Of a stretch of DNA of 7,096 bases, positions 1 to 4,967 are shown in pieces. The stretch's first letter is position 1; the number at the start of each line of letters is the position of its first letter. The notes under the pieces are model-generated. The model searched no databases. It was not told the origin of the DNA and worked only from the letters and a program-made list of their open reading frames with translations. The stretch covers positions 1 through 7,096 of the forward strand of contig DATKXO010000211.1 in assembly GCA_035528995.1 (NCBI GenBank), given 5' to 3'. This DNA comes from DATKXO01 sp035528995. GTDB taxonomy: Bacteria; Planctomycetota; Phycisphaerae; UBA1845. Both the position numbers and the translations under genes were made by a program.

Positions 1-126
1 GTGGAGCCCCGGGCGGTGAAGCGTCGTCCGAAGCCGCACGACCTGCTCACCAAGCCACGCGCTCAAGCTCGCGCCGAACTACTCACGGAGAAAAGGGACA
101 AACCGGCGCAAGTCCTTGTCAAATAA
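1..126 (+). CDS. IS4-type transposase, C-terminal end (5' end off window)
   Basis: Frame 1 is open from the first base to a TAA at 124-126 and gives 41 residues. The first twenty (VEPRAVKRRPKPHDLLTKPR) match, from memory, the conserved basic tail that ends many IS4-family DDE transposases, where a Glu/Asn-Pro-Arg, Lys-Arg-Arg-Pro-Lys and Leu-Leu/Met-Thr-Lys-Pro-Arg pattern follows the catalytic domain. The catalytic DDE residues would lie upstream of the window and cannot be judged, so the enzyme may be intact or dead. The stop is followed by GGCAGTGCC (129-137) and a hairpin, so the right end of the insertion sequence is probably within the next few tens of bases. No second inverted repeat is visible to define the element. 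The family assignment rests on motif recall, not on a search. Confidence 0.65.
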   Translation: MEPRAVKRRPKPHDLLTKPRAQARAELLTEKRDKPAQVLVK

Positions 127-467
127 GCGGCAGTGCCATTCCGGTCGGGAATCTTTTTGAGCTTCATCCCCGTGTGCGCACCAAGCCCCCGGAAACACAG
201 ACCTTGTCAAGTGCCCCCGACCCCCGTTCCTCACCCGGTGGAGCCACGTCGCCACGGGCTCATTGCACCGCCAAGACCCCGGCCGACCGACGGGTCTGCG
301 CCCGAGTTGCCTGTACTTGGCCCCCGACTACGCCAAGCTTCCCACCCGAGTTGCTCAAGATATCGCCAGGATAGCCCGACGTGCCCGGGATCGCAAGGAC
401 GGAAGTTACGGTCCGAGGCGTGGCATACTGCCACCCACACACCTCCGGCACCGGCGCGCCCCTGGTC
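127..467. other. gene-free stretch between IS end and redoxin fragment
   Basis: Apart from the presumed IS end and the hairpin after the transposase, no convincing gene is seen in these 341 bases. Several overlapping open frames exist on both strands, but they are rich in Pro, Arg and Ser, lack a ribosome binding site and show no recognisable motif, as expected from GC-rich non-coding DNA. The stretch may be decayed coding sequence or IS flank. Confidence 0.5.
138..158 (+). terminator. weak intrinsic terminator after the transposase
   Basis: ATTCC (138-142) pairs with GGAAT (148-152) around a five-base loop GGTCG, and a run of five T follows at 154-158. The hairpin lies 11 bases after the transposase stop on the same strand. 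The stem has only five pairs, so termination would be inefficient. It may instead be part of the IS terminal sequence. Confidence 0.35.
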
Positions 468-725
468 CTACTCGGCCGCAGGCCGATCCTGGGACGTCCG
501 CGGCACCTCGGCCAGCAGCGCATTCACGCACCGCTCCAGCTCAAACGGCGGGATGTCTCTGTGCCGGATGCGGCCCTCGTGATCCAGCACCACAATGGTC
601 GGGAACTGCGAAATGTGCCATTTCCTGCAGATGCCGCCCGCGCCCGGCGATCCGTCGTAGATCGTCGGCCAGGTGATGTCCTCGTCCTTGATCGCCTTCC
701 TCGCCACCGAACGCTCTTCGTCCAC
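468..725 (-). pseudogene. thioredoxin-fold (TlpA/redoxin) protein, C-terminal half only
   Basis: The 85 codons read as the second half of a TlpA/AhpC-TSA-like redoxin. They contain a DEERSVARKAIKDEDITWP helix and strand, a YDG-x-G loop, and FPTIVVLDHEGRIRHRDI, whose Pro (residue about 42) would be the cis-Pro of the thioredoxin fold, followed by the last amphipathic helix and a TAG stop. The first half of the fold, with the first beta strands and the CxxC active site, is absent. Going upstream the frame has only nine more codons before the TAG that ends the HEAT-repeat gene. No N-terminal half is seen in any frame overlapping that gene. The only start is a GTG at 723-725 without a Shine-Dalgarno sequence, in place of what should be an internal Val/Leu-Asp-Glu-Glu. 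It is most likely a deletion remnant. Members of the family are normally exported thiol-disulfide oxidoreductases or peroxidases; this piece cannot do redox chemistry. Confidence 0.65.
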
Positions 726-752
726 GGACCACGGCGTATCAGGGCGGCAGCG

Positions 753-2954
753 CTACGGAGTGTCGGCCGGGGCCGTCGTGGGCGGCTGGGGCGCGGGTTC
801 GGCGGGTGGCTGCCTGGCAGCCTGGATGGCTTCGTAGAACGCGGGGTCAAACACATCGGCCGGCAGACCGTCCAGGGCATCCAACAGCGGGCCGAGGGCC
901 TCGGCGTCCCCCGTATTCGACACGGCCTCCAGGTGGTCCAGCACGACGCCGGCGATCGCCTCGCGGGCGGCCGGTTCGACATCGGCCACCAGTGACGTGA
1001 TCAGTTCGACCAGTCCCTCGTAGCGCCCCACCGCCAGAGTCGCCCGAAGCAGAGACAGGCCGATGGCATCGGCCCGCGGATCGTCGGCTGCGCCCAGCGC
1101 CACCCGGAGGTCACGCCACAGGGGCAGGGCCTTGGCATGGCTCCCTTGCCCGTCGTACAAGTTCGCCAATCGAAGCCGGGCTTCGGTGTATTCCGCGGGC
1201 ACGGGCGTCCCATCGGCCAGATCATCGACCAGGGCCGCCAGGTAGGCCTCCTTCCGCTCGGGATACTCCTGCAGCCGGTCTGCCCATTGCAGCCGGACCC
1301 CCGGCGATGCATCGGACAACGCGGACATGAAGCCTTCCCAGGCAACCTGTCGCACGCTCTCGTCGGCTTCGACGGTCGGATTGAGGCGCTGAAGCAACGC
1401 TTCGACGTGGGTTGACTCCCCATCCAAAGCCGCCACCGCGCTGATCGCCCGACGGCGGACGCGCGGGTCTTTATGCCCGGTGAGCGCCAGGATGCGCTCG
1501 ATCCGACTGGCATCACCGATGCTGCGCACGCCGGCCAGCGCCGGTAGCAACAGGTCGGGCTCGCCCGCGTCCAGATTGGCGACGAACTCCTCCGCGAAAT
1601 CCGTACTGCCGATGTCGGCCATGGCCTGCAACAGCGCCGCACGTTGGGACAGTTCCTCGGGCGGCGTTGCGGCAAAGTGTCGCTTCAGCGGGTCGATGGC
1701 CGGTGCAATTGCGGCCCGGTCCGCGGTCCCCAGCGTGGCCAGCAGTCCCAGTGACGTCGCCGCGGCTACCGCACAGGCCCGCGGCGAATCCGGATTGGCC
1801 AACTCGGCGGTAAGATCCTCAATGGCGACCGGGTTCTGCAACCGCCCCAGCGTCCGCAGAATCGCCTCGCGAACGCTCGGATCGCTTTCCTGCCCCAGTC
1901 GGGCGCGAGCCGGATCGGCGTCAGCCGGATCGGTCAGCGCCGCGATCACGTCGAACACCGCCAGCCGAAGCTCCACGGTTTCGTCCGCGAACAGGCGGCG
2001 CATCGACTCCCGCACAGGGGCGGATGGCGGGTTGTTGTCCGAGATGTTCGCCCGGATCAACGACAGGGCGGATCGACGATAGTCAACCAGCGGGTCGGCC
2101 AACCAGCCGATGAGCAACTCGTCCTTCTGCGGCTGAGGCGTGAGCCGGTACCGGACCTCGAGTTCCTCGGCCAGCCGGCGCGAGAGCAGCCCGATGCGCC
2201 CCGCCTGTTGGGCGCGCGATTCGGTCATCGCCGTCTGCAGCTCTCGGCTCTTCTGGGAAAGCAGTTCGACCCGATCCAGCAGCCAGCCGGTCTCATCCAA
2301 GTTCCGTTTCGAGTCCCACCACGCCCGCCAGCGGGCCACGTCCGTTCCACAGTCCTCTCTGGAAGCCGGACGCAACGCGGCAATGACCCGCCGCCGAAGC
2401 TCCTCACTATCCGTCTCCAGCAGGCGTATCAGTTGCTCGATGACCTCTCGCTGGGCGACGTTCGGCGCCAGCGCGTCCACCGCGGCAAGCCGCTGCGTCA
2501 TCGGCGCCTGTCCCTCGGCGGCCAACCTGCCCAGTCGGGCCGCCACGTCGCCGTCACGGAATCGCGACAGGGCAACGGCCGCCTTGGCCCGCAGGTTCGC
2601 GTCCGGTGAGACCATCAGGTCCAACAGCGGCTCCACCAGACAATGGTCCAGCAGCTCCGGCTCCCGGGCGGCCAGCGTGCCGATCGCCTCGCAGATGGCC
2701 AGGCGCGGCAGCGGGTCGCGATCGTCGATCAGGATCTCGGTGGCCAGCTCCGCCGCGGCCGGGTATCGAAGCCGCAGCAGGTCTCCCGCCCCGATGCGAC
2801 GTACCTCGGCACTGGCGTTGCTGTCCGTGATAATGGTGCGGGCCCGCTCGAGTTCAGCCGACTGCTCGGGCGTCACTGCGGGCTGCGTCTGCTGTCCCAG
2901 GCCGGTCGTGGCGCTCAGGGCTGCAAGCAGAATGTAGCACCGCCGGAATTGCAT
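753..2954 (-). CDS. exported HEAT-repeat protein with TPR-like C-terminal region
   Basis: The 733-residue product begins with a typical signal peptide (MQFRRC, then a hydrophobic run ILLAALSATTGLG, likely cleaved before Gln-Gln), which is why the ATG at 2952-2954 is preferred. An in-frame ATG at 3000-3002 and a TTG at 3006-3008 would add a poorly suited N-terminus; none of the three has a strong Shine-Dalgarno. No lipobox Cys is present, so a soluble periplasmic protein is expected. Residues about 32-192 and 277-545 are alpha-helical HEAT-like repeats with the usual Asp-Pro-x-x-Arg-x-x-Ala pattern (for example DPRVRRRAISAVAAL). Between them lie a W-R-A-W-W insert (Trp209, 212, 213), which I associate with planctomycete HEAT proteins, and a charged helical stretch. 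Residues about 588-616 resemble a TPR, and the last 20 are Pro/Ala/Thr rich. HEAT arrays are protein-binding scaffolds; no catalytic motif is seen and the partner is unknown. The stop is in frame with the redoxin remnant that follows. Confidence 0.85.
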   Translation of the reverse strand: MQFRRCYILLAALSATTGLGQQTQPAVTPEQSAELERARTIITDSNASAEVRRIGAGDLLRLRYPAAAELATEILIDDRDPLPRLAICEAIGTLAAREPELLDHCLVEPLLDLMVSPDANLRAKAAVALSRFRDGDVAARLGRLAAEGQAPMTQRLAAVDALAPNVAQREVIEQLIRLLETDSEELRRRVIAALRPASREDCGTDVARWRAWWDSKRNLDETGWLLDRVELLSQKSRELQTAMTESRAQQAGRIGLLSRRLAEELEVRYRLTPQPQKDELLIGWLADPLVDYRRSALSLIRANISDNNPPSAPVRESMRRLFADETVELRLAVFDVIAALTDPADADPARARLGQESDPSVREAILRTLGRLQNPVAIEDLTAELANPDSPRACAVAAATSLGLLATLGTADRAAIAPAIDPLKRHFAATPPEELSQRAALLQAMADIGSTDFAEEFVANLDAGEPDLLLPALAGVRSIGDASRIERILALTGHKDPRVRRRAISAVAALDGESTHVEALLQRLNPTVEADESVRQVAWEGFMSALSDASPGVRLQWADRLQEYPERKEAYLAALVDDLADGTPVPAEYTEARLRLANLYDGQGSHAKALPLWRDLRVALGAADDPRADAIGLSLLRATLAVGRYEGLVELITSLVADVEPAAREAIAGVVLDHLEAVSNTGDAEALGPLLDALDGLPADVFDPAFYEAIQAARQPPAEPAPQPPTTAPADTP

Positions 2955-3078
2955 CACCGTTCGGTTCACAGGCGCACCCGCCGGTCCCCACGTTCCTGGC
3001 ATATGCAACCGTCACACCGCTGTCGCAGGCCGCCTTCGGTTCGAGGTCTCGGGGGCTTGGTCAGGATCGCGCTCATCG

Positions 3079-3094
3079 ACGGGGTTGACCCCGT
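3079..3094. other. perfect short hairpin in the aminotransferase-HEAT gap
   Basis: ACGGGGT and ACCCCGT form a perfect 7-base inverted repeat with two bases between (in RNA a 6-bp stem with a four-base loop). There is no T run on either side, so it is a poor intrinsic terminator. It would lie in the long 5' leader of the HEAT-repeat gene if the candidate promoter at 3116-3144 is used. Confidence 0.3.
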
Positions 3095-3115
3095 GGTTTG
3101 CCTCGTTGCCCCGCA

Positions 3116-3144
3116 GTTGTAACGCCGCAAACGCCCGATTGCAA
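3116..3144 (-). promoter_or_regulatory. candidate sigma-70-type promoter of the HEAT-repeat gene
   Basis: On the minus strand TTGCAA (3139-3144) is followed after exactly 17 bases by TACAAC (3116-3121). Both boxes match consensus at four of six positions. The same -10 hexamer, the same spacing and a nearly identical -35 (TTGCAC) precede the aminotransferase, which strengthens both calls. Transcription would start near 3109, giving a leader of about 155 bases before the preferred ATG. Confidence 0.35.
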
Positions 3145-3204
3145 CCGCAGCCCATCAGGAGCCCTCGCCCGCCTCCAACTGAACGACGATCGCGCCCGGT
3201 TCCG

Positions 3205-4308
3205 CTACCCGCGGCGCAGCTCGTCCAACGCCGACCCCACCCGATCCAGTCCCTGGGACAACTCATCGCCTGGCAGCCCGAAACCGATCCGGATGTGCCC
3301 CTTGCTCCCGAAGTACGTGCCGGGCACCACCAGCGTCTCGTACCGTTCCACCAGCAGCGCCGCCAGTCGATCCGCGCCCACCCCGCTCTCCAGACGCAGC
3401 CAGCCAAACAACGCCCCGTCGTGCCCGTACCCCACCACATCGTCCCGAGAATCGACCCAGGACGCGTAGACCGAATGCCCGGCGCGGTACATCTCCCGAC
3501 ACCGCTCGGCCAATCGTCCCATTTGCCCGATCGCCCGCGTGGCCACCCGGGCCGAAACCACCGGGTTTACCACGTTGAGCACGTCCAGCACGTCGCCGGC
3601 TCGGCCAAGCATGGCAGGGTCGGCAATCATCCAGCCCGCACGCAGACCGCCCAACCCGTACACCTTGGTCAGCGAATCGGTGGTGATGACGTGACTGCCC
3701 AATTCACCCCGTCCGGCGGCGCTCGGGCGATCCTGCCCGGCGTTGATAACGGCGTAATCCAGGTAAACCTCGTCGATGATCAGCTTCGCCCCGTGGTCGG
3801 CCGTCAACACCGCCAGTCGCCGCAGTTCCTCGTCCGGACAGCGCAGCCCCGACGGGTTGTGCAGGTTGGTCATCATCACCGCGCGGGCCCCGGCGTCCAG
3901 GCCACGCCGCACCGCCTCGAGATCGGGCGCGTGGTGCCGAGCGGGATCGCGCTCGAACCGCATCGGCTCCAGGTGCAGAAAACCTGCCGCCCGCACCAGC
4001 GGATCGTAGCCCGGACTCTCGATCAGCACGCGATCACCGGCCGACGCCGAACAGGCCAGGGCGATGAAATTGGCCATGCTGGTGCCGGGAAGGGGCATCA
4101 CCCGGTCCGCAGCCACGCCGCGAAACGCCGCGATCGCCTCGATCAGCTCGGGATCCCCGTACGCCCCCCGGATTTCGAGGTCCTGCTGCCGGCCCAGTCC
4201 GCCCATCTCATCAACGCCGACCGCGGGAACACCGCTGCCGGCCAGATCGAACCGGGCCCGCGGGCGGGTCTTGGCCCAACGAAGGTAGCTAGGGGCGTCT
4301 TCTGGCAT
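3205..4308 (-). CDS. PLP-dependent class I/II aminotransferase (fold type I)
   Basis: The 367-residue cytosolic protein has a complete set of fold-type-I aminotransferase landmarks. These are an N-terminal substrate segment (FDLAGSGVP), GTSMANF near 75-81 for phosphate binding, SPGYDPL near 98-104, HNPSG with Asn151, IIDEVY with Asp179 (pyridine nitrogen) and Tyr182, DSLTKVYGLGGLRAGW with the Schiff-base Lys215 and phosphate-binding Arg223, and HIRIGFG with Arg340, which holds the substrate carboxylate. Length and motif order are normal, so it should be active. It would transfer an amino group between an amino acid and a 2-oxo acid; the substrate cannot be told from sequence. The ATG at 4306-4308 is chosen because the family N-terminus begins there. 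The in-frame extension upstream, 35 codons to 4413, is low-complexity and runs through promoter and repeat sequence. A GGAGG lies 18 bases before the ATG, too far to be a normal ribosome binding site, but within the promoter spacer. It is divergent from the HTH gene. Confidence 0.92.
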   Translation of the reverse strand: MPEDAPSYLRWAKTRPRARFDLAGSGVPAVGVDEMGGLGRQQDLEIRGAYGDPELIEAIAAFRGVAADRVMPLPGTSMANFIALACSASAGDRVLIESPGYDPLVRAAGFLHLEPMRFERDPARHHAPDLEAVRRGLDAGARAVMMTNLHNPSGLRCPDEELRRLAVLTADHGAKLIIDEVYLDYAVINAGQDRPSAAGRGELGSHVITTDSLTKVYGLGGLRAGWMIADPAMLGRAGDVLDVLNVVNPVVSARVATRAIGQMGRLAERCREMYRAGHSVYASWVDSRDDVVGYGHDGALFGWLRLESGVGADRLAALLVERYETLVVPGTYFGSKGHIRIGFGLPGDELSQGLDRVGSALDELRRG

Positions 4309-4316
4309 AATCGCGG

Positions 4317-4345
4317 GTTGTAGATTCCTCCGAACCGCCGTGCAA
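4317..4345 (-). promoter_or_regulatory. aminotransferase promoter, probably giving a leaderless mRNA
   Basis: On the minus strand TTGCAC (4340-4345) and TACAAC (4317-4322) are separated by exactly 17 bases. Only eight bases separate the -10 box from the ATG at 4306-4308, so transcription should begin zero to two bases before the start codon. This fits the lack of a properly placed ribosome binding site. The boxes nearly duplicate those upstream of the HEAT-repeat gene. Confidence 0.5.
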
Positions 4346-4374
4346 CCCCGACCGTCCCCGACCGTCCCCGACCG
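4346..4374. repeat. tandem 10-bp repeat CCCCGACCGT, 2.9 copies
   Basis: Copies start at 4346, 4356 and 4366, the last lacking its final T. The array abuts the -35 box of the aminotransferase promoter and has a period of about one helical turn, as expected of activator sites lined up on one face of DNA. An identical 10-mer is found at 4912-4921, just beyond the HTH gene. Replication slippage in GC-rich DNA is the alternative explanation. Confidence 0.75.
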
Positions 4375-4404
4375 CCGCCCGCCACCTTTTCTTGAACTCC
4401 GGCC

Positions 4405-4418
4405 GACAAGCACTTGTC
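4405..4418. promoter_or_regulatory. palindromic operator candidate overlapping the HTH-gene -35 box
   Basis: GACAAG and CTTGTC are perfect inverted arms separated by CA. The right arm covers most of the likely -35 hexamer TTGTCA (4414-4419) of the HTH gene, a common arrangement for self-repression by a dimeric regulator. The site also lies about 60 bases upstream of the aminotransferase -35. Chance occurrence of a 14-base palindrome in a spacer of this size is unlikely but possible. Confidence 0.4.
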
Positions 4419-4442
4419 ACGGACGACGATTCGGAGTAGGGT
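4414..4442 (+). promoter_or_regulatory. candidate promoter of the HTH gene
   Basis: TTGTCA (4414-4419, five of six to consensus) is followed after 17 bases by TAGGGT (4437-4442), which keeps the three most conserved -10 bases T, A and final T. GTAGGGT recurs 11 bases later (4447-4453). The leader to the ATG at 4540 would be about 90 bases. Confidence 0.35.
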
Positions 4443-4529
4443 GACCGTAGGGTTTGGGCATTGCGGCACCTTCTGGGGTCGGGTCGGCGTCGTGCTCATT
4501 CCGGCAACGCGACATACCGGGGCCGACAC

Positions 4530-4533
4530 GGAG
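4530..4533 (+). promoter_or_regulatory. ribosome binding site that sets the HTH start
   Basis: GGAG lies six bases before the ATG at 4540, an ideal spacing. This decides for that ATG over the in-frame start at 4414, which would add 42 residues with no regulator-like sequence and would overlap the promoter. Confidence 0.65.
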
Positions 4534-4539
4534 CAAGTC

Positions 4540-4893
4540 ATGCCAACGAATGTGAAACACCGTTCCGATTTTACGGAGACTCTTGCCATTCATGCGGCAC
4601 TGCGGGCGGCCATGAAGCAGAGGCTGTTCGCCGCGGACGACCGCGTGCGCAAGAGCGCTCAAAAGCTGGTGGCCGCCTTGGAGGGCGAACGAACCATCTA
4701 CGGGCGGCAACTCAAGATGCTGGCCCTCATGCACAAGGGCGCCACCATCGACACCATGCGCCGACGCCTGCGCTGCTCGCGACGCACCATCTTCAGGTAC
4801 CTCAACCACCTGGAGAACGCCGGCCTCAGTCTCTCACTCGAGGGACAGGTCTACCACGTCACGGGTTCGCTGGTGAAACACCTGCTCAAGTAG
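4540..4893 (+). CDS. small HTH_11-type DNA-binding protein
   Basis: The product has 117 residues. Residues 14-50 are predicted amphipathic helix. Residues about 55-107 form a winged helix-turn-helix of the HTH_11/DeoR-like kind: RQLKMLALMHKG, a second helix (IDTMRRRLRC), a recognition helix SRRTIFRYLNHLENAG (80-95) and a beta wing LSLSLEGQVYHV. The Ser-Arg-Arg-Thr-Ile-Phe-Arg-Tyr-Leu pattern is close to that of HTH_11 regulators that carry WYL or other sensor domains, but no sensor domain follows, so this is a stand-alone DNA-binding unit. How it would sense a signal is not visible. It is divergent from the aminotransferase across a 231-bp spacer carrying a palindrome and phased 10-bp repeats, which suggests it controls itself and that gene. 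That link is inference. It converges with the DUF4340 gene with 74 bases between the stops. Confidence 0.85.
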   Translation: MPTNVKHRSDFTETLAIHAALRAAMKQRLFAADDRVRKSAQKLVAALEGERTIYGRQLKMLALMHKGATIDTMRRRLRCSRRTIFRYLNHLENAGLSLSLEGQVYHVTGSLVKHLLK

Positions 4894-4911
4894 CGGAAGC
4901 GCCACGCCCTT

Positions 4912-4930
4912 CCCCGACCGTCAGACGGGG
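4912..4930. terminator. possible bidirectional terminator hairpin between convergent genes
   Basis: CCCCG (4912-4916) and CGGGG (4926-4930) can pair around a nine-base loop that itself contains the inverted pair CCG/CGG. It sits between the stops of the HTH gene (4893) and the DUF4340 gene (4968). No T run follows on either strand, so it would be weak. The left half (4912-4921) is an exact copy of the CCCCGACCGT 10-mer, so it may be a protein site instead. Confidence 0.3.
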
Positions 4931-4967
4931 CCGCACAGCGGGTGAGTCAGCCCGACCGCGCCGCCAA

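Noticed and set aside
263..676. Plus-strand frame with a somewhat protein-like stretch (APDYAKLPTRVAQDIARIAR)
   Set aside because: No ribosome binding site and no family resemblance. Its second half is antisense to the redoxin remnant and turns into Arg/Pro-rich sequence.
1905..1935. Short direct repeat AGCCGGATCGG inside the HEAT-repeat gene
   Set aside because: It lies in coding sequence for a repetitive Asp/Pro/Ala stretch and is explained by codon use.
2140..2937. Plus-strand Ser/Arg-rich frame opposite the HEAT-repeat gene
   Set aside because: Low-complexity Ser-Arg composition is the antisense image of Ala/Leu/Arg codons in the HEAT gene; no start signal or domain.
3085..4323. Plus-strand open frame of 412 codons opposite the aminotransferase
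   Set aside because: The minus strand encodes an aminotransferase with all catalytic residues. The plus frame is a Pro/Arg/His-rich shadow with no recognisable domain.
4309..4413. N-terminal extension of the aminotransferase by 35 residues
   Set aside because: The extension is a Gly/Arg-rich translation of the tandem repeat and promoter. Family members begin near the ATG at 4308.
4414..4539. N-terminal extension of the HTH protein from the start at 4414
   Set aside because: It would begin inside the likely -35 box, and the extension has no regulator-like sequence. The ATG at 4540 has a well-placed GGAG.
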